A stretch of 33,441 bases of DNA from an uncultured Bacilli bacterium (GCA_947588895.1 CANQBF010000010.1:1-33441), one strand, 5' to 3'; numbered from the stretch's first letter, positions 19,534 through 29,850 are shown. Made by a program: numbers and translations. Notes: a model not told the origin generated them from the sequence alone.

Positions 19534-20363
19534 TATTTATCCTCCTTCAAAGTATTAAGTAAATTCTCAAAAAGCATGGCAATAGTCATTGGTCCTACTC
19601 CTCCAGGTACTGGTGTAATATAGGAAGCTTTTTTAGAAACATTAGTAAAATCTACATCCCCAATAACATGACCATCAATTCTAGAAATGCCAACATCTAT
19701 TACTATTACACCATCTTTAACCATATCTTCGGTAATAAAATTAGGTTTACCAACGGCACTTATGACAATATCAGCATTTTTGGTAAATTCTTTTATATCT
19801 TTTGTTTTAGAATGACACATTGTAACAGTAGCATTTTTACTAATTAATAAATTAAATAATGGCTTACCAACAATATTACTTCGATTAATTAAACAAACAT
19901 TTTTACCTTCTAAATCAATATTATAATATTCTAATAATCTAATAATTCCTTTTGGAGTACAGGAAATATGATTGGGAATGCCTAAACATAAATTTCCTAC
20001 TGATAAGTTTGCAAAACCATCAACATCTTTTTCTGGTTTAATTCGATTAAAACAATTAATAATATCAATTTGTTTTGGTACTGGACTTTGTAAAATTATA
20101 CCATTGACATTATCATCCTTATTTAGTTTATCAATTAAACTTATAACTTCTTCTTCTAATGCATTTTCCTCTAAATGATATAATTTACCATTAATACCTA
20201 ATTCTTCACATTTTTTTAATTTATTTCTAACATAAATACTACTTGCATCATTATTACCAACCCATATAATGGCAAAGCCTATTTTTTTATTAGTTTTAGC
20301 AATTTTATCTTTGATATTTTCAAGTATTTCATTGCTAACTTTCTTTCCATCTAATAATATCAT
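19533..20363 (-). CDS. folD: Methylenetetrahydrofolate dehydrogenase/cyclohydrolase
   Basis: [79 protein letters not shown]. Confidence 0.97.
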   Translation of the reverse strand: MILLDGKKVSNEILENIKDKIAKTNKKIGFAIIWVGNNDASSIYVRNKLKKCEELGINGKLYHLEENALEEEVISLIDKLNKDDNVNGIILQSPVPKQIDIINCFNRIKPEKDVDGFANLSVGNLCLGIPNHISCTPKGIIRLLEYYNIDLEGKNVCLINRSNIVGKPLFNLLISKNATVTMCHSKTKDIKEFTKNADIVISAVGKPNFITEDMVKDGVIVIDVGISRIDGHVIGDVDFTNVSKKASYITPVPGGVGPMTIAMLFENLLNTLKEDK

Positions 20364-21380
20364 TTAATCCTCCCTAAATAAGCCAAAATTATAATCTATA
20401 CCTATAACTTTATAAGCTTTCTCAGTTGCTACTCTACCACTTCTAGTTCTTTTAATAAATCCCTCTTGTAATAAGTATGGCTCAACAACATCTTCAATAG
20501 TAGTTACTTCTTCTCCAATACTTGTGGCAATAGTTTCAACTCCTACTGGTCCTCCCCCAAATTTCGTAATTAAACTTTTTAAATATTCTCTATCAATATT
20601 ATCTAATCCTTGATTATCAACATTTAATCGTTTTAATGCTTTTAAAGTTATATCTAAAGTAATTTTACCATCACCTTCAACTATGGCAAAGTCACGAACT
20701 CTTCTAAATAAACGATTAGCAATTCTTGGTGTTTTTCTACTTCTTTTAGCAAGTTCCATAGCAGCGTCATCATCAATATTAATATCAAAAACATGACTAC
20801 TTCTGACAACTATATCTTTTAATTCTTCTTCACTATAATATTCTAATTTAGAAACAATTCCAAAACGGTCTCTTAAGGGACTTGATAAATCGCCAGCTCT
20901 AGTAGTAGCACCGACTAAAGTAAAGGGTGGTAAATTTATTTTGATACTTTTACTTTTACCTTCTCCTCCTCCAATAACTAAATCTATTTCAAAATCTTCC
21001 ATTGCAGGATATAATATTTCTTCAATATATGAAGGCATACGATGAATTTCATCAATAAATAATACATCTCCTGGCTCTAAATTAGAAAGGATGGCTGCTA
21101 AATCGCCACTTTTTTCAATAGAGGGTCCACTGGCAGTTCGAAGATTTACCCCAAGTTCATTAGCTATAATATGAGCAAGGGTTGTTTTACCTAATCCAGG
21201 TGGGCCATATAATAATACATGGTCTAATGGTTCATTTCGCATTTTAGCCGCTTGAATAAAGATTCTTAAGTTTTCTTTAATTTCCTTTTGACCGACATAT
21301 TCATCTAAAGTATCCGGTCTAATATTTTTTTCAAAAATATCTTCAACTTTTTCTTCACTATCAACAATTCGATTATTCAT
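20364..21380 (-). CDS. ruvB: Holliday junction branch migration helicase
   Basis: [86 protein letters not shown]. Confidence 0.98.
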   Translation of the reverse strand: MNNRIVDSEEKVEDIFEKNIRPDTLDEYVGQKEIKENLRIFIQAAKMRNEPLDHVLLYGPPGLGKTTLAHIIANELGVNLRTASGPSIEKSGDLAAILSNLEPGDVLFIDEIHRMPSYIEEILYPAMEDFEIDLVIGGGEGKSKSIKINLPPFTLVGATTRAGDLSSPLRDRFGIVSKLEYYSEEELKDIVVRSSHVFDINIDDDAAMELAKRSRKTPRIANRLFRRVRDFAIVEGDGKITLDITLKALKRLNVDNQGLDNIDREYLKSLITKFGGGPVGVETIATSIGEEVTTIEDVVEPYLLQEGFIKRTRSGRVATEKAYKVIGIDYNFGLFRED

Positions 21381-21414
21381 TTTAAAACCTCCTCCTCTTT
21401 ATAATTAATTTATA

Positions 21415-21972
21415 TTATTTTAATAAAGCTTTTAATGCATCTTTAACTTGTTCTTCTAAAGTTTTAGAATTATCAATTAATGGAATTACTTTTTTAATTT
21501 CAGTTGTTTTATAGCCTAAATTTTCAAGAACACTTATTAATTCATCAGCAGTATTATCTTCTTCAATATCATTACTAGTAGCAAATACTTTACCTTTTAA
21601 ATCTAATACAATTTGTCTAGCTAGTTTATCACCAATTTTAGGAAATTTAGTTAAATATAATAAATTTTCTTTATTTATCGCATCTACTATACCATTAATT
21701 GAGCCAGTTGCAAAAATACCACTAGCAACTTTTGGACCCATTCCTTTAACATTAATTAATTTCATAAATAATTCTAATTCATCAAGACTTTTAAAACCAT
21801 ATAAAGAGTATGCATCTTCTCTAATATGATTATATACATATACTTTATATGTTTGATTTACTTCATAACTAAATGGATTAGGTACATATATTAGATATCC
21901 AACTCCATTGACATCTATAACTATACTATCTGAATTAACATTATCTATTTTACCATTAAAATAACTATACAT
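21415..21972 (-). CDS. ruvA: Holliday junction branch migration protein RuvA
   Basis: VDVNGVGYLIYVP-like VNGVGYLIYVPNPFSYE, LFMKLINVKGMGPKVASGIF, LTKFPKIGDKLARQIVLDLKGK; directly upstream of ruvB. Confidence 0.95.
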   Translation of the reverse strand: MYSYFNGKIDNVNSDSIVIDVNGVGYLIYVPNPFSYEVNQTYKVYVYNHIREDAYSLYGFKSLDELELFMKLINVKGMGPKVASGIFATGSINGIVDAINKENLLYLTKFPKIGDKLARQIVLDLKGKVFATSNDIEEDNTADELISVLENLGYKTTEIKKVIPLIDNSKTLEEQVKDALKALLK

Positions 21973-22010
21973 TTAACATCACCATTTTAATTATACAATA
22001 GATTTTCACA

Positions 22011-22055
22011 TAAAAAAAGAGCAATTAGTATTATGCAACGATAGCACTAATTGCT
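22011..22055 (-). terminator. Rho-independent terminator whose 5' arm is inside the 3' coding end of the secreted-protein gene
   Basis: AGCAATTAGT (minus, 22046-22055, encoding ..AAAIS..) pairs with ACTAATTGCT (22020-22029), followed by CTTTTTTT. Confidence 0.8.
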
Positions 22056-22705
22056 GCAGCATAAGATTTACCTTGAGTGTCGTTATTCTTTTGTCCAGTT
22101 TGAGTAGTATCACCTTCATAGTAATCAATCCATATACGAATGCTATATGTATTAGTACTATTGGCGTTAACACTAGTACCTTTAAAAATATAATAAGAAG
22201 ACCTTATTGCGTAATCTTTAACGGTAGTTCTATTTCTTAAATCATTAGTTAAATATGTATAAGCATTACCAGAACTTGAATTTAAAGGAGACAAGGAACT
22301 AACCATTCTAGTTGTATTAGTGTTAGCACTTTGAACATTTATTTTAATTTGATTATCATTAATATATTGTTTGTCGGTTTTAATTAGTGATGTAAAAGCT
22401 AAATCAAAGGTTACAGCATTAGAACATGTATTTCTAATTGTAACAACAACGGGTTGTAATTTTAAACCATCTGGGTCTTTTAAAGGATATTGATCATTTA
22501 AGGTTATAACACCTGATTCATTATACGCTAAATCAATACATTCGATACTAGCTTTAGCAGTATAACTGCCATAGTTATTACTTGAAGTAATGCCTACAAA
22601 TGCATATGATACTGTTATACCTAATATTGTTAAACACACTACTAGAAAAACTGAATATATAATTAATGAAAAAGTTTTGTTCTTTTTTTTATTTTCCATT
22701 GCCAT
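22031..22705 (-). CDS. Secreted protein with SipW/camelysin-like signal (track start 22789; ATG at 22705 or 22699 has an SD)
   Basis: ENKKKNKTFSLIIYSVFLVVCLTILGITVSYAFVGITSSN signal, Ser/Thr/Asn-rich mature region likely beta-rich; SD AAAGGTGATGGC. Confidence 0.65.
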   Translation of the reverse strand: MAMENKKKNKTFSLIIYSVFLVVCLTILGITVSYAFVGITSSNNYGSYTAKASIECIDLAYNESGVITLNDQYPLKDPDGLKLQPVVVTIRNTCSNAVTFDLAFTSLIKTDKQYINDNQIKINVQSANTNTTRMVSSLSPLNSSSGNAYTYLTNDLRNRTTVKDYAIRSSYYIFKGTSVNANSTNTYSIRIWIDYYEGDTTQTGQKNNDTQGKSYAAAISAIVA

Positions 22706-22815
22706 CACCTTTATTATTACTATTAAAATTATAATATATAAATAATTATTTTTCAACACTTTAATTCTTTCATTTTTTATTATTGACAATTTTTGTGATT
22801 TTTATTATATATATG

Positions 22816-24099
22816 TTATTCTTTAAATTCAAATATATAATCTAATATTTGAACTTCATCTCCTCTTTTAGCCCCCATTTTTTCTAAAGCTTCTTCAACA
22901 CCCATACCTTTTAGTTTACGAGCAAATCTTAAAACAGCTTCATCTTCATTAAATTTAGTCATATTAAATAATTTTTCTATTTTTTCGCCTTTAATTACCC
23001 AAATATCGTTTTCTTTAGTTATTGTATAAGGTTTTTCTTCAACAAATTTATATATCATATGGCTTTCCATATCTTCTTCTTCATATAAATTATTATCTTT
23101 TATAGAATCTAATATATTTGCTATTTCAATTAATAATTCATTTATTCCATCATTATTTAATGCACTAATTGGAAATATTTTTAAATTAGGATATTCTTTT
23201 TTGAACTTTTCTAAATTATCTTTAGCACTTTCTAAATCCATTTTATTGGCAACAATAATTTCTTTTTTCTTACTTAATTTATCACTATATTTAGTTATTT
23301 CATTACGAATAATTTTATAATCTTCGATAGGATTTCTTCCTTCAATTCCACTCATATCAATAACATGACACAATATTTTTGTCCGCATGGCATGTTTTAA
23401 AAATTTTTCGCCTAGACCTACACCTTCACTAGCGCCCTCAATTAAACCAGGTAAGTCAGCCATCACAAATGACCGATAATCTTGTAGCTTTACAACACCT
23501 AAATTTGGTGACAATGTTGTAAAATGATAAGCAGCAATTTTTGGCTTACTAGAACTAATTTGGGATAAAAGAGTACTTTTACCTACTGATGGGAAACCAA
23601 CTAGTCCAACATCGGCAAGCATTTTTAATTCTACTTTTAGTAAACGAATTTCCCCTGGTTCTCCTTTTTCACTGAATTTTGGAGCTGGATTATCATGAGT
23701 TGCAAAAGCTTTATTTCCTCTTCCACCTCTTCCACCATGGGCAACAATTACTTTATCATTTTCATCTACTAAATCAGCAATAATTAAATTAGTATCTAAA
23801 TCTTTAATTGTTGTACCCATTGGAACTTTGATAATTATATCATCGGCATTAGAGCCATATTTGTTGGAGCCTTTTCCATTAACGCCTTTTTCGCCTTTAA
23901 TTGTTTTCATATATCTTAAATCAATTAATGTTTTTAAACCTTTATCCACCATAAAAATAATGTCTGCACCTTTACCGCCATTGCCACCATCAGGTCCACC
24001 CATGGGAACAAATTTTTCTCTTCTAAAAGAAGTACAGCCATCTCCGCCATTACCTGCTACCGCTTTAATTGTAATTTCATCTACAAACATAAAAATCAC
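22816..24099 (-). CDS. obgE: GTPase Obg/CgtA
   Basis: GGNGGKGADIIF Obg fold, GFPSVGKSTLL, DLPGLIEGASEGVGLGEKFLKH, NKMDLE, C-terminal OCT-like domain. Confidence 0.97.
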   Translation of the reverse strand: MIFMFVDEITIKAVAGNGGDGCTSFRREKFVPMGGPDGGNGGKGADIIFMVDKGLKTLIDLRYMKTIKGEKGVNGKGSNKYGSNADDIIIKVPMGTTIKDLDTNLIIADLVDENDKVIVAHGGRGGRGNKAFATHDNPAPKFSEKGEPGEIRLLKVELKMLADVGLVGFPSVGKSTLLSQISSSKPKIAAYHFTTLSPNLGVVKLQDYRSFVMADLPGLIEGASEGVGLGEKFLKHAMRTKILCHVIDMSGIEGRNPIEDYKIIRNEITKYSDKLSKKKEIIVANKMDLESAKDNLEKFKKEYPNLKIFPISALNNDGINELLIEIANILDSIKDNNLYEEEDMESHMIYKFVEEKPYTITKENDIWVIKGEKIEKLFNMTKFNEDEAVLRFARKLKGMGVEEALEKMGAKRGDEVQILDYIFEFKE

Positions 24100-24150
24100 C
24101 TACCAATATTATATCAATTTTTTATAAAAATACCCAGTGGGTCTATTTAT

Positions 24151-24177
24151 AAGAAAAAAGCCCTTATATTAAGGACT
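24151..24177 (-). terminator. Rho-independent terminator after tRNA-Lys
   Basis: Minus strand AGTCCTTAATATAAGGGCTTTTTTC. Confidence 0.7.
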
Positions 24178-24187
24178 AATTAACTAA

Positions 24188-24263
24188 TGGTGATTCCTTA
24201 GGGATTCGAACCCTAGACCCACTGATTAAGAGTCAGTTGCTCTACCAACTGAGCTAAGGAACC
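24188..24263 (-). tRNA. tRNA-Lys (anticodon CTT), CCA encoded
   Basis: Full cloverleaf: acceptor GGTTCCT/AGGAATC, anticodon arm ACTGA-CTCTTAA-TCAGT, T-arm GGGTTCGAATCCC, 76 nt. Confidence 0.95.
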
Positions 24264-24442
24264 AACAACAATAAGATTATACCCCATCTAGTAAGAAAAT
24301 GCAAGTAATTTAACCGAAAAGAGCAACGACTCTTTACTATTCTTTATATATACTCTATTACCTTAATTTAAAAGATAATTTTTAATAATTAAGATGTAAA
24401 TAATTAAAATTTGACATTTTTTTAATAAAAAGTAGAAAAAGA

Positions 24443-24472
24443 CTTGCTTTTTTCCTGTTTTTATTATACAAT
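24443..24472 (+). promoter_or_regulatory. Putative promoter for the tRNA-Ile/tRNA-Glu unit (TTGCTT - 17 nt - TACAAT)
   Basis: Sequence TTGCTTTTTTCCTGTTTTTATTATACAAT just upstream of the first tRNA. Confidence 0.5.
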
Positions 24473-24492
24473 TTTTTATGTCACAACTTAAT

Positions 24493-24569
<77 letters not shown>

Positions 24570-24579
24570 TTTATGTTTT

Positions 24580-24656
24580 GGCCCGTTGGTGAAGTGGTTG
24601 AACACACATGCCTTTCACGCATGCATTCATGGGTTCAAATCCCGTACGGGTCACCA
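24580..24656 (+). tRNA. tRNA-Glu (anticodon TTC), CCA encoded
   Basis: Acceptor GGCCCGT/ACGGGTC, anticodon arm CATGC-CTTTCAC-GCATG, T-arm GGGTTCAAATCCC, 77 nt. Confidence 0.95.
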
Positions 24657-24666
24657 AATGCAATTT

Positions 24667-24690
24667 ACTAGCTGATGCTAGTTTTTTTTA
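24667..24690 (+). terminator. Rho-independent terminator of the tRNA unit
   Basis: ACTAGC-TGAT-GCTAGT followed by a T8 run. Confidence 0.85.
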
Positions 24691-24772
24691 ATGTTTAATT
24701 TTGTCAAGTTTATTAACTTTTCTAGTCTTTTAATTATTTTATTGCTATACTTATACTAAGGAGTGATAAATA

Positions 24773-25060
24773 ATGACTGTATTAGAAAAAGCTTATGAAT
24801 TAAGAAGACAAATAGCACTTGCTGAGGATATTTCTTATGGTGTTACTATTGCTTGGGGAAACGATAAAGAAGAAGCTATCAATCATATGAATAATCTTAT
24901 TAATAATGCAATCGAATTATTTGGTACTAATCGAATTGAAGATGTTGATTATGATTTAAGAGACCAAGTAATACAAGATTATGATATTAAATTAGAAAAT
25001 GAATTAAGAAGATTTCCTCAATATCTTGAAACATTAGAAAGTGCTAAAAAAGGTAGATAA
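24773..25060 (+). CDS. Small protein of unknown function, 95 aa
   Basis: AAGGAG SD before ATG, intact ORF with own terminator. Confidence 0.65.
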   Translation: MTVLEKAYELRRQIALAEDISYGVTIAWGNDKEEAINHMNNLINNAIELFGTNRIEDVDYDLRDQVIQDYDIKLENELRRFPQYLETLESAKKGR

Positions 25061-25061
25061 A

Positions 25062-25088
25062 AAGATTCCAAAAATGGAATCTTTTTTA
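25062..25088. terminator. Bidirectional terminator between convergent genes
   Basis: AAAAAGATTCC-aaaaat-GGAATCTTTTTT. Confidence 0.8.
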
Positions 25089-27512
25089 ATCTACATCATT
25101 TCTTGATAATATTGCTGCTGGTGTTTTTCTAATTGTATTATAAACAGGTAGTAATCCAACAATTATATTAAATATTAAAACTACTATACTACTTAATATA
25201 ATAGTAAATGGATTAACCATAAACATATCTTCTAATAATTCAATACCTCTTAAACAATTTAAAATATAAGCAATAAATAATATACCTGGAATACTACTTA
25301 AAATAGTTATAATAATTATTTCTCCAGAAAACATTTTGTATATATCTCTCTTTTTAACTCCAATAGCTCTATATATTCCTACTTCTTTAATTCTTGATAA
25401 GAATGATGAACGTATCATTAAATATATTTCAATTAATGATATACCTAGTATGATAAAAGATATCGTTAATGTTCCAATAATATAATCTTTTTGACCTTCA
25501 ATATAATTATTTTTATCATATTCATATGAATCTTTTATATTTAATTTTAAATCTTTAAAATATTTTAATGTCTTATTTTTATCATTACTATATATTACAT
25601 AGTTAGTAGTTTTATCTACTAAACTATACTCAATAGTATTTTGATTCATTAAATATTTATTTTGTAAATCTAAGTTATTTATATCTTCAAAAAAACCAAC
25701 TACTTTTAAATTTTTACCATTAATTTTTAAATCTAAATTATCACCAATTTTATAATTATTTTCATCTATTTTATTTAATATTACTTCATAATCATTTAAT
25801 GGATAATTACCTTTAGTTAATTTAATATCATTTAAATATAATTGATAATCAAGTATATTATTATTTTCAATTTTATAATCTTCAATATAATCATTTTCAT
25901 TAAAACTATTAACAAGCATATTAATAAACATATCTTTATTAACATAAACATTTGGCTCTATTAAATTAGTAATACCCACAATTACAAACTTATCCATATT
26001 ATTTAAATATATTTCATGATTTAAATAATCTTTTGCTTCAAATAAACCAACTGAACTAGTCATATTATTTTTAATAAATTTTTCTAATACAAATTTATCT
26101 AAAACAAGTTCATAATCATTTTCCGTCATTCTACCATATAATAAATCTTCTTTATTTAACTTACTAATATCACTTAATGAAGCATTTAAAATACCATTAG
26201 CGTTACTAGTTTGTAAATATGTATCATAATAAAGTCTAAAATTTATTTTACTATCACTAGGTAATATATATTCAATATTATCTAATTTTTGATATTTTAA
26301 ATAATCATCTACATTTAAATTACCATTAATACTTAAATAATCTTTATTAATACTTATAAAGTTTTCATCTTTAATATTTAATGTAGCAAAAATTGATGCA
26401 GATGAATACATAATAAATACTCCGGATAAAAAGAAACCCAACAATAATATCTTTTTAAAAACTGGATAATCTAATACTTTTTTAAAACCATAATTTAAAA
26501 ATGCTCCAAATTTAAATATACTACTATATTTAGGTTTAGTATTATTACTTATACTTTCAATATCATAATCTATTTCTTTTACTTCTTTAATTTCTTTATA
26601 ATTATCATCAATAAGATTAATATTTGATGTATTATCTATTACTTCTATTTTAGAGTTATCATTACTTTCAATATAAATATTACCATTTTTAAAGACAATT
26701 TTAACATTTAATTCTTCATTATTATTTCGATAAATATCAATATTTAAATTATCTTGTTTAATATTTTTAATATCTTTATAATCTTTTAAATAAATATGAT
26801 TTTCTACTTCATAATTTAATACTTTATCATTATTATTTTCATAATTCTTCTCTACTTTACCATCTTTAAGTTCTATAATTTGAGTTGCATAAAAACGTGC
26901 TAATTCTTCTTCATGTGTTACTAAAATAACTAAATAATTTTTAGAAATACTTTTAATAATATTCATTATTTCTAAACTATTTTTACTATCTAAGTTACCG
27001 GTTGGTTCATCAGCTAAAATTATTTTAGGATTTTTAACTAGAGCTCTTGCTATACCAACTCTTTGTTTTTCACCACCGGATAACATATTAGCAGGTCTAT
27101 TTCGATATCTAGTCATATTAACTTTTTCTAAAACATACATTACTCTTTTACTAATTTCATCTTTATCTTTAATTCCTAATAATTTTAATGATAAGGCTAC
27201 ATTTTCAAAAACCGATAAACTATCTACTAATTTATAATCTTGAAATATATACCCAATATTTAAATTTCTTATTTCATCAATTTTATAACTACTTCTTTTT
27301 GTTAATTTTTGACCATCTATATAAATATTACCACTAGAAACTTTATCTAGACCACCAATTGTATTAAGAAGAGTTGTTTTACCACATCCAGATGGACCTA
27401 AAATAGCTACTAAACCATTACTTGAAAAATTAAGAGTAGTATCATTTATAACATGAATTTGATTTTTTTTATGACGATTAAAGTATTTATTAATATTTTC
27501 TATTCTTATCAT
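25086..27512 (-). CDS. ABC transporter, ATPase fused to FtsX/MacB-type permease (808 aa)
   Basis: GPSGCGKTTLLNTIGGLD, LSGGEKQRVGIARALVKNPKIILADEPTGNLD, THEEELAR; C-terminal TM helices with SRIKEVGIYRAIGVKKRDIYKMFSGE. Confidence 0.93.
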   Translation of the reverse strand: MIRIENINKYFNRHKKNQIHVINDTTLNFSSNGLVAILGPSGCGKTTLLNTIGGLDKVSSGNIYIDGQKLTKRSSYKIDEIRNLNIGYIFQDYKLVDSLSVFENVALSLKLLGIKDKDEISKRVMYVLEKVNMTRYRNRPANMLSGGEKQRVGIARALVKNPKIILADEPTGNLDSKNSLEIMNIIKSISKNYLVILVTHEEELARFYATQIIELKDGKVEKNYENNNDKVLNYEVENHIYLKDYKDIKNIKQDNLNIDIYRNNNEELNVKIVFKNGNIYIESNDNSKIEVIDNTSNINLIDDNYKEIKEVKEIDYDIESISNNTKPKYSSIFKFGAFLNYGFKKVLDYPVFKKILLLGFFLSGVFIMYSSASIFATLNIKDENFISINKDYLSINGNLNVDDYLKYQKLDNIEYILPSDSKINFRLYYDTYLQTSNANGILNASLSDISKLNKEDLLYGRMTENDYELVLDKFVLEKFIKNNMTSSVGLFEAKDYLNHEIYLNNMDKFVIVGITNLIEPNVYVNKDMFINMLVNSFNENDYIEDYKIENNNILDYQLYLNDIKLTKGNYPLNDYEVILNKIDENNYKIGDNLDLKINGKNLKVVGFFEDINNLDLQNKYLMNQNTIEYSLVDKTTNYVIYSNDKNKTLKYFKDLKLNIKDSYEYDKNNYIEGQKDYIIGTLTISFIILGISLIEIYLMIRSSFLSRIKEVGIYRAIGVKKRDIYKMFSGEIIIITILSSIPGILFIAYILNCLRGIELLEDMFMVNPFTIILSSIVVLIFNIIVGLLPVYNTIRKTPAAILSRNDVD

Positions 27513-27514
27513 AA

Positions 27515-29704
27515 TTATATCCTTTCTCCATAATTTTTCATTATTGATTCTTTAAATATCTTACGAGCATATCTATGTGATATAAGTATTGCTATAAATA
27601 ATAAAATTAAATAAACTAAAATGTATTCTTTAAGTCCAATATATTTAGTTAAATTATATAAATATTCATATTTTATAATATTATTTTTAATTAAACATAT
27701 TAAGATAACAAATACTGTATAACTTATATTTACAAAAGTAATTATTTCATTTCTTAAAATACTTACACAATCATTAAAGCTTGCTCCAAGACTTCTTAAA
27801 GTTGCATAATAACTATTTCTTGATTTATATATAATTCTAATTATAAAATAAGTAATAAAGAATACTGTTGCCACTAAAATAATAGTTATTATTAAATTAA
27901 TTATTTTAAATATTTGCTCAAATATTTTAAATTCATTTAATTTAGCTTTTCTTAATTCTAAAGTATTATAACCTAAATCATTTAACTTTTTAACTACTAA
28001 ATCTAAATCTTTAATATCTTTAATAAAAACACTACTTTGATAATTATCTAAATTATATAATTTATTATAATCATTTTCACTAACTAATATTGTATAAACA
28101 TTATCATCATAATCAATATTAAAGTTTTTCTTAGCATTATCTTTATTATAAACACCTTTAATAACTAATTCTTTATTGTTATTAAAATATATATTATGAT
28201 AATTAATATTTAATTTATTATTTTGACAATTATTATTTTCACATAAATATTGTAATTCATCACTCATATAACATTCATTATCTAAAACATTTTTATTAGG
28301 CATAATAGTAAAATATTCACCCAGATTATTATCATTAATTTGATAATCTAAAGTAATATAATCGCTATTAATTGTTGGAATTATTTCTTTATATAAATTA
28401 TCACTTAAATAAAAACTATAAGCATAATCATTATAATTATCTAAATATAATATTCCAGTTACTTTTATTTTTTTATTATTAGTTACATTTTCTAAAGTTA
28501 ATTCTTCATTTAAAATACTTTTTTCAATATATTTAATATAATCATTATTTTTACCAACAATAATAACTAATTCATTATCATTAACTGGAAGTTTACCAAC
28601 AGAAACTTTATTAATTTTTTTAGTATAGATACTACCATTTAAATAAATATCATTACTATCTAAATATAATTCATAATCATTAACTAAATCATTTTCTACT
28701 ATATAATCAATTTCTTTTATTTCTTTAATTTTATTATAATCATCATTAGTAAATGCTTCTTTATTATCTTTTTTAATTATTATTCTTAAATCACTACTAT
28801 TAACAAAATATAAAGAGTAAGCAAAAGCTGATTCACTATTTAAACTATTTTTAGTACCACCATAATTACTTACTAATGTTATAATAATTAAAAAGAAAAT
28901 AGCTAACATTAAACAAAATTTAACAGGTAAATTAAATACATTTCTAATTCCTAACTGTATTTTAGACATATTAGTAATATTTTTAATTTCTTGATTTTTA
29001 ATATCTTTATCTAAATTAACGGGATTAACAATTTTATTTTCTAATATTTTACCATCATGCATTCTAATTAATCTTGTGGCATATTTTTCTATTTCTGCTT
29101 TATTATGTGTAACGATGATAACTAATTTATCATGTGATATTTCATGTAATAATTCTAAAATGGAATTAGAGGCTTTACTATCAAGGGCTCCGGTTGGTTC
29201 ATCACATACAATAATTGGGGTTTCATAAGCTAGTGCTCGAGCAATGGCTACTCTTTGTTTTTGGCCACCAGATAATTTAGATGCTTTAGTATGTTTATAT
29301 TTATTTAAACCAACTTTATTAATTAATTCATTAACTTTCTTCTTAATATCTTTTTTATTGCCACCATTCATTAACATAGCTAGTTCAATATTTTGATAAA
29401 CAGTATAACTATTAACTAAATTAAAATTTTGAAATATATTACTAACATATTTCTTACGATATTCTAAATATTCTTTTTCACTATAATGGCTTGTTTCTTT
29501 ACCATTAATATACATTTCTCCATCTTCATAAGTATCAAGACCTGATAAGACATTTAAAAGAGTTGATTTACCACTTCCTGATTCGCCAGTTATTACTACA
29601 AATTCCCCTAAGAATAACTCTAAGTTTATTTTAGTAATTCCTGAGGCTATAATTCCATCTTGATAATAATACTTTGAAACATTTTTAAGTTTTAACATAA
29701 ACAC
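27515..29704 (-). CDS. ABC transporter, ATPase fused to FtsX/MacB-type permease (729 aa)
   Basis: GESGSGKSTLLNVLSGLD, LSGGQKQRVAIARALAYETPIIVCDEPTGALD, THNKAEIEKYA; large extracytoplasmic segment; YATLRSLGASFNDCVSIL. Confidence 0.93.
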   Translation of the reverse strand: MFMLKLKNVSKYYYQDGIIASGITKINLELFLGEFVVITGESGSGKSTLLNVLSGLDTYEDGEMYINGKETSHYSEKEYLEYRKKYVSNIFQNFNLVNSYTVYQNIELAMLMNGGNKKDIKKKVNELINKVGLNKYKHTKASKLSGGQKQRVAIARALAYETPIIVCDEPTGALDSKASNSILELLHEISHDKLVIIVTHNKAEIEKYATRLIRMHDGKILENKIVNPVNLDKDIKNQEIKNITNMSKIQLGIRNVFNLPVKFCLMLAIFFLIIITLVSNYGGTKNSLNSESAFAYSLYFVNSSDLRIIIKKDNKEAFTNDDYNKIKEIKEIDYIVENDLVNDYELYLDSNDIYLNGSIYTKKINKVSVGKLPVNDNELVIIVGKNNDYIKYIEKSILNEELTLENVTNNKKIKVTGILYLDNYNDYAYSFYLSDNLYKEIIPTINSDYITLDYQINDNNLGEYFTIMPNKNVLDNECYMSDELQYLCENNNCQNNKLNINYHNIYFNNNKELVIKGVYNKDNAKKNFNIDYDDNVYTILVSENDYNKLYNLDNYQSSVFIKDIKDLDLVVKKLNDLGYNTLELRKAKLNEFKIFEQIFKIINLIITIILVATVFFITYFIIRIIYKSRNSYYATLRSLGASFNDCVSILRNEIITFVNISYTVFVILICLIKNNIIKYEYLYNLTKYIGLKEYILVYLILLFIAILISHRYARKIFKESIMKNYGERI

Positions 29705-29826
29705 ACCTCTTAATTAATTATACTCTATTTTTAATTATAATTAAACTTTCTTAAAAATTTATTTAATACTATTTTGATAAAAATTACAAGTATTACGACA
29801 AAATAAGTCAAAATTTTTAATTTAAA

Positions 29827-29850
29827 AAGCAAACTTTTAATAGTTTGCCC
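29827..29850 (-). terminator. Terminator after smc
   Basis: Minus strand GCAAAC-tattaaaa-GTTTGCTTTTT. Confidence 0.75.

Noticed and set aside
19972-20178. 68-aa + ORF antisense to folD
   Set aside because: Antisense shadow within a confident folD.
23828-24127. 99-aa Pro-rich + ORF antisense to obgE
   Set aside because: The Pro-rich string is the reverse complement of the Gly-rich Obg domain.
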